From an uncultured Candidatus Saccharibacteria bacterium (GTDB lineage: Bacteria > Patescibacteriota > Saccharimonadia > Saccharimonadales > Saccharimonadaceae), in NCBI GenBank assembly GCA_916049555.1, contig CAJZIB010000006.1:1-20457 (forward strand): DNA of 20,457 bases. Direction: 5' to 3'. The notes beneath the pieces were generated by a model. The model did no database searches. It was not told the origin of the DNA and saw only the letters and a program-made list of their open reading frames with translations. Position numbers and translations under genes: made by a program. Positions 14,372 through 20,457 of this stretch are shown here, piece after piece. How positions within the stretch are numbered: the first letter of the stretch is position 1; each line of letters begins with the position of its first letter.

Positions 14372-14380
14372 ATTTTACCA
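14372..14380 (-). promoter_or_regulatory. Extended -10 promoter of lepB, predicting a leaderless GTG start
   Basis: The minus strand reads TGG-TAAAAT-TATAAG-GTG, with the hexamer at 14377-14372 and +1 at 14365, the first base of GTG. There is no consensus -35 (AAAACC at 17-base spacing). Confidence 0.55.
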
Positions 14381-14391
14381 TAAAAAATAAT

Positions 14392-14418
14392 GTTGGTTTT
14401 ATAAAAACGTTGGTTTTA
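14392..14418. repeat. Short 10-bp direct repeat at the tgt stop codon
   Basis: GTTGGTTTTA occurs at 14392-14401 and 14409-14418, a 17-base period; the second copy includes the tgt stop codon. The repeat lies between tgt and the lepB promoter. It may be chance in AT-rich DNA. Confidence 0.5.
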
Positions 14419-15624
14419 CTTTTGATAGTAGTTTTTTAGGAATTCCTGTTTGAATTCTGTGAAAGTGTCGTTTTGGATGGCTTCGCGAATTTGTTCGGTT
14501 AAGTGGATAATGAAGCGCAGATTATGGACTGAGGCGAGGGTGTAGAATTTACTTTTTAATTCCCCGTCGCCGGATCGCCAAAGCGCGCGGAGTTCACCGC
14601 GTGTATATCCTGCTTTACAGGTTGGACAATCACAGTCTTCATCAAGTAGGAGGTTAGAGTCTTTGAATTTGCGGAGGTTAATGTCGCCGTATTTGGTATA
14701 AATCTTGCCATGGCGTGCTTCCCTGGTTGGTGCTACGCAATCAAAAGTGTCGGCGCTCATTTCTGCGCCATTTAAAATGTCATCAGGATGGGAAAGTCCA
14801 AGTAGGTGACGAGGTTTATTTTCTGGCAGTTCTTCGTTGCACCAGCGCAAGATTTCGGATAAGTCTTCTTTGAGGAAGGCACCACCAAGACCGTAACCAT
14901 CAAAGGGCATCTCGCCGAGTTTTTTTGCAGTGCTGCGTCTTAAATCTTCCCAACGTCCACCCTGTAAGACGCCATAGAGGCTTTGTCGATAGCCGAGTGT
15001 GTCGCGCAGTTTCATATGTTCATCGAGGCTGCGTTTTGCCCAGCGTTCGGTGCGAGCTAAGGCTTCAACGTTGTAGTCATAATCATCAGCAAGTGAAGTG
15101 AGTTCGTCGAAAGCCATATGGATATCAGCGCCAATGCGACACTGGATTTGCATGGATTCTTCTGGGCCGATAAAATCCGGTTGTCCGTCAAAGGGGTCTG
15201 TGAAGTTAACACCTTGTTCGGTGACATGGGTAAGACGTTCTTTGTGAGCGGTGTTGGTGACGCCACGGTCTTTATCCATAGAGACAACTTTGCCAAGTCC
15301 GGATCCGAGAGACATAACCTGGAAGCCACCGGAATCGGTGAGGGTAGGGCCGTGCCAGCCAGACCATTTGGAAAGTCCACCTTCTTCGGCGATTTTGTAC
15401 GACTTGCGACGAAGGTGGTAGCCATTACTTAGCATCGCCTGAGCGCCAATTTCTTGAAGTTGTTCGCTAGAGACAAAGCGGACATAACCTTGAGTACCGA
15501 CCGTCATAAAAGCTGGAGTCTTGATTTTGCCGTGTGGGGTATGGATAATGCCAGCTCGGCCAAGTTTGCCAGGGATTTTATGGGTAATTTCAAAATGAAA
15601 ATCGTAGGGGTCGGCAGTGGTCAT
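14416..15624 (-). CDS. tgt: tRNA-guanine transglycosylase, bacterial type
   Basis: Exchanges guanine 34 of GUN-anticodon tRNAs for a queuosine precursor. The 402 residues show TDSGGFQVMSLG with D97 (substrate-binding and acid/base role), YGVLQGG (217-223), GYGLGGAF (243-250), and the nucleophile region FDCVAPTREARHG with D295. A zinc site CDCPTC has C331, C333 and C336, with H367 as fourth ligand, about six residues further away than in the Zymomonas enzyme. RHG replaces the common RNG. The ATG is two bases after the yhhQ-like stop, so translation is coupled. With that transporter it suggests use of an imported precursor; no queC, queD, queE or queF gene is in the window. Confidence 0.96.
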   Translation of the reverse strand: MTTADPYDFHFEITHKIPGKLGRAGIIHTPHGKIKTPAFMTVGTQGYVRFVSSEQLQEIGAQAMLSNGYHLRRKSYKIAEEGGLSKWSGWHGPTLTDSGGFQVMSLGSGLGKVVSMDKDRGVTNTAHKERLTHVTEQGVNFTDPFDGQPDFIGPEESMQIQCRIGADIHMAFDELTSLADDYDYNVEALARTERWAKRSLDEHMKLRDTLGYRQSLYGVLQGGRWEDLRRSTAKKLGEMPFDGYGLGGAFLKEDLSEILRWCNEELPENKPRHLLGLSHPDDILNGAEMSADTFDCVAPTREARHGKIYTKYGDINLRKFKDSNLLLDEDCDCPTCKAGYTRGELRALWRSGDGELKSKFYTLASVHNLRFIIHLTEQIREAIQNDTFTEFKQEFLKNYYQK

Positions 15625-15626
15625 GT

Positions 15627-16373
15627 TTAGTTCTCTTTTTGAGTTTTTGACTCAGAATCTTTTGATGTGGCTTTATTTTGAGCTTTCGATTTTGATTCTG
15701 GATTCTTTATCTCAGAGTCGTCTAGGTATGGACGGACCTTGGAAACGATGAGCAACTCGATTGGAGACAGGATAAACTCGAAACCAAGACCCATAAGATA
15801 GGCGAAGATTGCCTGATTAAGAAAATCATTGAATGGTAAGACGCCAAGGAAGGCAATAGTCTCGAAGACTAAGGTGTCGAGAAGGTGAGCAATCAGAGAG
15901 GACCCGAGAGCGCGAACGAGGAATAATCTTGAACCAGTCTTTTTCTTGATTTTCTCAAAGATGAAGTTGTTGGAAAACTGGGAGAAGAGGTAGCCAGCGA
16001 GTGAGCCGATGATGATGCGTGGTGCAAAGCCAAGAACGGAAGAGATGGCGGTGTGCATTTCTTCGGTGCCAGTGAATGGTGGCAGGATACAGACGATCCA
16101 AAAAACAATGGCGGCAAGAATATTAAGCAGAAGACTGGAAAGAATAACTGATTTGGCGGTTTTCTTACCATAGAATTCAATAATAATGTCGCCGAGGATG
16201 TAGGAAATTGGAAAACAGATCACTCCACCATCTACGGCAATGCCAAACATATCCCAAAGTTTGGTAGCGGCAAGGTTGGAGATGAGAAGAATGCCGGCTG
16301 AAATAGCGGTGAGATAAATCAGAGTTGTTTTGCGGATTTCGGTATTGTTTTTTACGGAATTAGAAGTTGACAT
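15627..16373 (-). CDS. Queuosine precursor transporter, YhhQ (COG1738) family
   Basis: A predicted inner-membrane importer of preQ0/preQ1-type bases. From MSTSNSVKNN it has 248 residues with about six membrane segments and the family signature CFPISYILGDIIIEFYGKK (about residues 53-71), where D-x-x-x-E-x-Y-G is typical. A Ser/Lys-rich tail (from about 220) follows the last helix. The open frame extends 60 codons further upstream, but that part lies inside the preceding FMN-protein gene and lacks membrane character. The ATG at 16373 overlaps that gene by 14 bases. It is two bases upstream of tgt. Specificity (preQ0, preQ1 or queuine) cannot be read from sequence. Confidence 0.9.
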   Translation of the reverse strand: MSTSNSVKNNTEIRKTTLIYLTAISAGILLISNLAATKLWDMFGIAVDGGVICFPISYILGDIIIEFYGKKTAKSVILSSLLLNILAAIVFWIVCILPPFTGTEEMHTAISSVLGFAPRIIIGSLAGYLFSQFSNNFIFEKIKKKTGSRLFLVRALGSSLIAHLLDTLVFETIAFLGVLPFNDFLNQAIFAYLMGLGFEFILSPIELLIVSKVRPYLDDSEIKNPESKSKAQNKATSKDSESKTQKEN

Positions 16374-16731
16374 CGATTGTTTCACCAAGTTTGTTTGAAA
16401 TAGTACCGTGGACGTTTTTGAGTTCAATTGCTGCACAGGTTTCACCAGTGTAGTCTTTTTGAGTTGATTCGTAGGCAGCTTGATTAATCTCAGCTGCGGC
16501 AGGATAGGCTTCAGCTTGAATGCGGAGGGCACCAAGAGCGTCATTGGTGGCATAGATTTCTACTTTTGGATTATTTTTAATCTGGTTGTAGACTTTTTTG
16601 TTATTTTTGGTACCAATATAAAGTTTGCCATCGAGAATACCGGCAGCATCGAATGGGCGAAGATGTGGCTGATCGCCATCAGTGGTGGCAATAAGAAAAA
16701 TACCTTCGAGAAATGGTAAAACTTGTTCCAT
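16360..16731 (-). CDS. Pyridoxamine 5'-phosphate oxidase-like FMN split-barrel protein
   Basis: A small cytoplasmic protein of 123 residues resembling the PNPOx-like/NimA flavin-binding fold: IFLIATTDGDQPHLRPF (11-27) forms the first strands, ILDGKLYIGTKNNKKVYNQIKNNPKVEIYA (32-61) the typical FMN-contact block, and a short C-terminal strand ends TISNKLGETIDVNF. It is too short for true PdxH, so vitamin B6 oxidation should not be assumed; its substrate is unknown. The ATG follows AAGGAG. It is the first gene of the run with the YhhQ-type gene (14-base overlap) and tgt, so they are cotranscribed. A promoter with a palindrome at its -35 lies just upstream. Confidence 0.85.
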   Translation of the reverse strand: MEQVLPFLEGIFLIATTDGDQPHLRPFDAAGILDGKLYIGTKNNKKVYNQIKNNPKVEIYATNDALGALRIQAEAYPAAAEINQAAYESTQKDYTGETCAAIELKNVHGTISNKLGETIDVNF

Positions 16732-16763
16732 AATGTTAACTCCTTGTTTTAAAATCTAATTTT

Positions 16764-16793
16764 AATATATTTTTGGTAGACCGAAAGTATCAA
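16764..16793 (-). promoter_or_regulatory. Putative promoter of the FMN protein-yhhQ-tgt operon
   Basis: On the minus strand TTGATA (16793-16788) and TATATT (16769-16764) are 18 bases apart. Predicted start is near 16757, leaving a 26-base leader with AAGGAG. The -35 sits in the middle of the palindrome 16784-16799. Confidence 0.5.
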
Positions 16794-16799
16794 TACTTT
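16784..16799. promoter_or_regulatory. Perfect 16-bp interrupted palindrome, candidate operator
   Basis: AAAGTAT-CA-ATACTTT is a perfect 7-bp inverted repeat with a 2-base centre. It covers the -35 box of the promoter above, the position expected for a repressor site. No regulator gene is adjacent. The rest of 16732-16877 is AT-rich with no further gene seen. Confidence 0.5.
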
Positions 16800-16877
16800 A
16801 AATTATCAATAAACTGATCTATCTTAATATCTATAATATTATGGCATAGCGAGCCAAAATAGTCTATTTGATTGGGT

Positions 16878-17963
16878 CTAATTATCCATCACTTTACGAA
16901 TGGCGGCATACTCGTCGATGATGACTTTGATACAGCCAGCAATTGGGATGGCAATGAGACAGCCAATCAAGCCAAAGGCATACATACCGATGATGATGGA
17001 AATAAGGATGATGACTGGTGGCAAGCCAAGGCCTTTTCCCTGAACACGCGGACCGATGACATTATTTTCAATTTGCTGATAAATGATATAAAAGAGGAAG
17101 AAACTAAGGGCGGCCCATGGTGAGTTAACAAAAAGCAGGATTGAGTTGATGACACAAGTGATGACCGGGCCAAACATCGGAATAAGGTAGAAGAGGAAGG
17201 CGATGAGGCCGAGGGGGACGGCGATACTGCCTGAGACATTGAAAATAAGACAAAGGATGAAGACTACGGAGGCAGTGACGATGCCATCAAGTAGAGCAAT
17301 TAATACCTGGACTGAGACATATTTAGCGACAACGGTACTCATTTTTGAGGTGACACGGTGCCATACGCGAGTGGCTTGAGAATCGCGTGGTGAAATAGCA
17401 CGCCAGAAATCTTCGACCAATTGTGGACCTTCAAGCATGAAGAGAATGGTGAGGACGATGGTTAGGATGGTGTTGGTAATGATGGTGCCAATAGTGCCGA
17501 CACCGGTGATGGCAATGTTGCTAATATTATTTAGTAAGGTATTACTAAAGTTTTTAGCTGCGGAAGTGATTTGAAGCTGGAGATCTGGGATACCAAAATA
17601 ATTACCGAATTTATCGATGTCGATTTCACCAGTGACTGCAGCAATTTTTTGCGGTGCCGTGGAAAGAAAAACGGAAACTTGCGAAATAATGACTGGGCCA
17701 ATCACAGCGAGGATAATAGAAAAACCAAGCACGACGACAAGTACGGCGATGATGGTGGCTAGTTGCGGTCGTTCCTTTCTTTTGTCGATTTTGTCAATTA
17801 ATTTGGCGAGTGGTTTTAGGGCGATAGCCAAAAAAGCTGAGATAAAAATGATAATTAAACCGCTGGCGGCCTTAAGAATTAAGTAGCCGAGTCCAGCAAA
17901 GGCGATAATAACTAGCCAAAAACGGATAAACGTCTTGGTATCGACCTCGATAGTGCGTGACAT
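16878..17963 (-). CDS. AI-2E family (UPF0118, TqsA/PerM-like) membrane protein
   Basis: A 361-residue multi-pass membrane protein with the family layout: two N-terminal membrane pairs, an extracytoplasmic segment (about 100-150), then four to five C-terminal helices. The hallmark blocks IAFLFYLIPMFGPVI and QQIENNVIGPRVQGKGLGLPP are present. Members have been proposed to export autoinducer-2 or act as sodium-proton antiporters, so a specific substrate cannot be assigned. The ATG is preceded by a strong AAAGGAGG. It lies 54 bases after cysS on the same strand; TATACT in that gap may be a weak separate promoter. No convincing terminator follows it. Confidence 0.92.
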   Translation of the reverse strand: MSRTIEVDTKTFIRFWLVIIAFAGLGYLILKAASGLIIIFISAFLAIALKPLAKLIDKIDKRKERPQLATIIAVLVVVLGFSIILAVIGPVIISQVSVFLSTAPQKIAAVTGEIDIDKFGNYFGIPDLQLQITSAAKNFSNTLLNNISNIAITGVGTIGTIITNTILTIVLTILFMLEGPQLVEDFWRAISPRDSQATRVWHRVTSKMSTVVAKYVSVQVLIALLDGIVTASVVFILCLIFNVSGSIAVPLGLIAFLFYLIPMFGPVITCVINSILLFVNSPWAALSFFLFYIIYQQIENNVIGPRVQGKGLGLPPVIILISIIIGMYAFGLIGCLIAIPIAGCIKVIIDEYAAIRKVMDN

Positions 17964-18017
17964 GAACCTCCTTTATTTTTATTAAGTATATCCGAGTTTA
18001 GTAGAAAAAGAAATAAG

Positions 18018-19430
18018 CTAGTTTAGGTACTGCCAAATCGGGGTGGCGCCATCAGATACGGTGTAGCCTCTTTCTGCGATTTTGTCGCGAAGTTCATCGG
18101 AAAGTTGGTAGTTTTTTGCCTTGCGGGCGGCTTGGCGAGATTCAATTAGCTGAAGCACTTCTACTGATGGGAGAAATTGATCAGAAAAGAGATTGAGGCC
18201 AAACAGATTTTCGATGAATGCCCACTCTGCTAGAGTTGGTGTGTTCTGATCGATAACGGAAAAAGCTTCGGCGGAATTAAGATTATTGGAAACACTCTCT
18301 AAGACTAGCTTTGTGAGATCGGTCTTTGAGATAGTTTCAGAGCTTAATAAATTACCGAGAAAATCTTGTAGTTCTTGAGTAGTTTTTAATGTAGCTATTT
18401 CAGGTTGTTCTTGCAATAACTTGGCGATTTGATTTTTCCATTTGAGGCGGCGATTTTTGGTGCCGGCAAGGTCGGTGAAGGTAAAATTACGCTCAGATTG
18501 ATAATGGCCTTGCAAAATCCAGGTTTTATAGTCGGTTGGTGTAAAACCACGAGTAGAGAGGTCGGCAAGAGTGTAGGTATTGCCGAGTGATTTGCTAATT
18601 TTTTGGCCGTCAATAGTGATGAAGTTACAGTGGAGCCAGAAGCGACTCATGGTTTTTCCGAAAGCAGCTTCGGACTGAGCGATTTCGTTAGTGTGGTGGA
18701 CTGGGATATGATCGATACCGCCAGTATGGATATCGAGTGGTTCACCAAGTTCAGTATGTGAGATGGTTGAACATTCAAGATGCCAACCGGGATAACCTGG
18801 GCGGCCTAGAAAATCCCAACGCATGGCGTGGTCTTCCCCAGCCTGAATAAATTTCCAGACTGCAAAGTCAGATGCATTGTGTTTCTCTGGATTAAATTCG
18901 ACGCGAGCACCGGTTTTTAGGTGTTCTAAATCGAGTTTGGCAAAGTCTGCATAGTGAACAAATTTACTAGTATCGAAATAAATACCATCGGAAGTCTCAT
19001 AGGTGTAGCCTTTTTTAATGAGATCTTCAACGATAGCGATATCTTCCTTGATAAAGTCTGTGGCACGAGCGATTTTGTTTGGCTTAATGAGATTTAGTGC
19101 GTAAAAATCTTTAAGGAAAGCCTCAGTGTAATAATCAGCAATTTCCCAAACGGTTTTATTTTCACGTTTGGCGCCTTTTTCTAGTTTGTCGTCCCCTTCG
19201 TCGCCGTCAGAGGTGAGATGGCCAACATCGGTAATATTCATCACACGATTGACTGTCCATTGGTTTAGGGTGAGGGTGCGAACGAGTAGGTCCCAGTAAA
19301 TATAACTTGCGAAGTTGCCAATGTGGGCAAAACTGTATACGGTTGGTCCACAGGTGTAAATTTTGACGTTTTTAGGATCTTGTGGGATAAAATCTTCGAT
19401 TTTTCTTGTTAGAGTGTTGTATAGTTTCAT
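18018..19430 (-). CDS. cysS: Cysteinyl-tRNA synthetase
   Basis: Charges tRNA-Cys. The 470 residues match the usual length of about 460. Class I HIGH appears as HIGN (36-39) just after TCGPTVY with zinc ligand C27; other zinc-site residues are C220 in GWHLECSTIS and the HHTNE block at 245-249. KMSKS appears as KISKS (277-281) in DGQKISKSLGN. The C-terminal helical anticodon-binding region contains the typical RQAARKAKNYQLSDELRDKIAERGY. The ATG directly follows the TAG of the DHH gene with no gap, so the two are probably translationally coupled. Identity is secure; MshC is excluded by the full C-terminal domain. Confidence 0.97.
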   Translation of the reverse strand: MKLYNTLTRKIEDFIPQDPKNVKIYTCGPTVYSFAHIGNFASYIYWDLLVRTLTLNQWTVNRVMNITDVGHLTSDGDEGDDKLEKGAKRENKTVWEIADYYTEAFLKDFYALNLIKPNKIARATDFIKEDIAIVEDLIKKGYTYETSDGIYFDTSKFVHYADFAKLDLEHLKTGARVEFNPEKHNASDFAVWKFIQAGEDHAMRWDFLGRPGYPGWHLECSTISHTELGEPLDIHTGGIDHIPVHHTNEIAQSEAAFGKTMSRFWLHCNFITIDGQKISKSLGNTYTLADLSTRGFTPTDYKTWILQGHYQSERNFTFTDLAGTKNRRLKWKNQIAKLLQEQPEIATLKTTQELQDFLGNLLSSETISKTDLTKLVLESVSNNLNSAEAFSVIDQNTPTLAEWAFIENLFGLNLFSDQFLPSVEVLQLIESRQAARKAKNYQLSDELRDKIAERGYTVSDGATPIWQYLN

Positions 19431-20450
19431 CTAAAAACTCCCAATAAATGTGGTTTCTGAATCTATAGATTCTTTTTCGTATTCCTCAATTAATTTAATT
19501 GAACAGCCGACGAGTTCGCGGAGGGTATCTTGATAATTTGTATCATAAATACGGAAGCCGGCAGCGTATGGATGTCCGCCACCACCAAAAAAGCCAGCGA
19601 TTTTGTCGGCGACTGGAATAGAAGTGCGGATTTTGCCAGTTAATTTACCATCTGGGTAGGTTTTGATGGCAACGGCGATTTTGACACCTTCCACCATCTT
19701 CATTTCTTCCAGAATGAGCACGTTTGGATTATATTCGTCGGAATATTCTTGAATCTCATCCCATGGGATATGAATTGTGGAGAGCTGGCCATCAAGTGAG
19801 TAGTCGATACGATTAATCAGTTCAGCTTTGTAGGCGAGAATGCGCTGAGACTTTTTCATAAATTCTTTGCGGCGTTCTTCAAGTTCAGTAATATCGGCGC
19901 CGAGATCTTCAAGTTCGGCGGCTAGACGAAAAGTTTCACTAGTTACACCGGCTGAGGTGAGACCGAGAGTGTCGGAAAGAAGCCCCTGAAAAATATATTC
20001 TGCGGCGGTCTTATTGATATTTAAGTTGAGCTCCTTGGCGACCTTATAGATAAGATTGGTGCAGGATGGGAGATGTTCAATAATGGACTGATGTGGAAAA
20101 TCGAGGTCGTCTGGGGTTTCATGGTGATCAAAAACAAAGACTGGTTTGGCGTAGAGAAGATTTCGAATGGTGAGATCATCGGTAAGTTTACTGAGTAGAA
20201 TTTGTGCGGCAGTGTCGACAATAATATATCCATCGGCCTCATAATCGATTTCACTTTGGACTTTTGACCAATCAGTATAGTAACGAAGGTATTTTGGGAT
20301 ATTGACTGGGCAATACTCGGAAATTTGCTTATCAGGAAGTAAAGCTTCGAGCGCGAGCGCGGAGCCAAGTGAATCGCCATCTGGATTTTCCGCCTGAATA
20401 ATACAGAGGCGAGATTTATTTGAAATAAACTGTTGAAAATTGTCGTACAT
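19431..20450 (-). CDS. DHH/DHHA1 phosphoesterase, NrnA-like, altered motif I
   Basis: A 339-residue protein of the RecJ/NrnA superfamily; NrnA-type members degrade nanoRNA and pAp. DHH-domain motifs are NPDGDSLGS with D24 and D26, VDTAA with D79, FDHHE at 107-111 (DHH 108-110), and a downstream SDTLGL. The DHHA1 domain ends with GFFGGGGHPYAAGF, the RNA-binding GGGH signature. Where NrnA has a histidine four residues before the first motif I aspartate (HxxPDxD), this protein has Ala20, so a metal ligand appears missing. The ATG is seven bases from the window edge, so an earlier start cannot be excluded. It is immediately upstream of cysS. Confidence 0.88.
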   Translation of the reverse strand: MYDNFQQFISNKSRLCIIQAENPDGDSLGSALALEALLPDKQISEYCPVNIPKYLRYYTDWSKVQSEIDYEADGYIIVDTAAQILLSKLTDDLTIRNLLYAKPVFVFDHHETPDDLDFPHQSIIEHLPSCTNLIYKVAKELNLNINKTAAEYIFQGLLSDTLGLTSAGVTSETFRLAAELEDLGADITELEERRKEFMKKSQRILAYKAELINRIDYSLDGQLSTIHIPWDEIQEYSDEYNPNVLILEEMKMVEGVKIAVAIKTYPDGKLTGKIRTSIPVADKIAGFFGGGGHPYAAGFRIYDTNYQDTLRELVGCSIKLIEEYEKESIDSETTFIGSF

Positions 20451-20457
20451 TGATTTT

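Noticed and set aside
15118..15432. 104-residue plus-strand frame opposite tgt, and similar frames opposite the AI-2E and CPBP genes
   Set aside because: Each lies antisense to a gene with clear family motifs and has no promoter or ribosome site of its own.
16374..16553. 60-codon N-terminal extension of the YhhQ-type transporter
   Set aside because: It lies in another frame of the FMN-protein gene, has no membrane or family similarity, and MSTSNSV at 16373 gives the normal length.
16800..16877. Terminator after the AI-2E gene
   Set aside because: Only a 5-bp AATAG/CTATT pairing with a 1-base centre was found, too weak for an intrinsic terminator.
17964..18017. Promoter for the AI-2E gene using TATACT
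   Set aside because: The only -35 at suitable spacing is TTTCTT, and the gene may simply be read through from cysS; noted in the gene entry but not called.
1..20457. Recoding of UGA to glycine as in Absconditabacteria or Gracilibacteria
   Set aside because: All genes are full length in the standard code and no in-frame UGA was found, so reassignment is not supported even though UGA stops are absent.
1..20457. CRISPR array, insertion sequence, prophage, toxin-antitoxin or defence genes
   Set aside because: No repeated spaced units beyond two short local repeats, no transposase, integrase or recognised defence protein in any frame.

Overview
The window is a compact housekeeping segment with about 21 protein genes, one tRNA and short intergenic gaps. 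It looks like a Patescibacteria/CPR genome, most likely a Saccharibacteria (TM7) relative. That placement is inferred from protein style: very short EF-Ts, ProRS without an editing domain, an unusual LysRS motif 3, PrmC with NLPY, and a zinc-free L31 with a Lys/Ala tail. No marker search was possible. All genes read through in the standard code with no in-frame UGA. No mobile element, CRISPR array, phage gene or defence system was seen, and no gap without a gene exceeds about 175 bases.

Layout. (1) 1-4621, minus strand: proS, frr, lysS, serS (serS cut by the window edge), a translation operon. (2) 4657-5244: divergent proS/greA promoters, greA on the plus strand, then a terminator. (3) 5245-7370, minus: rseP-like site-2 protease followed by a CPBP-family membrane protease. 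(4) 7400-8823, minus: rpsB-tsf with a structured leader and a terminator. (5) 8876-11522, plus: L31 with its own promoter and terminator, then tRNA-Val(CAC)-prfA-prmC, ending in a terminator. (6) 11540-14380, minus: lepB (signal peptidase I), an unknown multi-pass membrane protein and htrA, an envelope/secretion group. (7) 14416-16799, minus: an FMN split-barrel protein, a YhhQ-type queuosine-precursor transporter and tgt, tightly packed and overlapping. (8) 16878-20450, minus: a DHH/DHHA1 phosphoesterase abutting cysS, then an AI-2E-family membrane protein.

How they fit together: most products serve translation (four aminoacyl-tRNA synthetases, S2, L31, EF-Ts, RRF, RF1 and its methylase, a tRNA, and tRNA queuosine modification). 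The rest are membrane proteins and envelope proteases. The tgt/YhhQ pairing suggests salvage of a queuosine precursor, which would suit a host-dependent cell.

The two most interesting signals are not new genes. First, several transcription units (rseP, lepB, the unknown membrane gene, probably greA and L31) have a -10 box placed so that transcription should begin at or within a few bases of the start codon, predicting leaderless mRNAs beside ordinary Shine-Dalgarno genes. Second, none of the 20 visible stop codons is TGA (14 TAA, 6 TAG).
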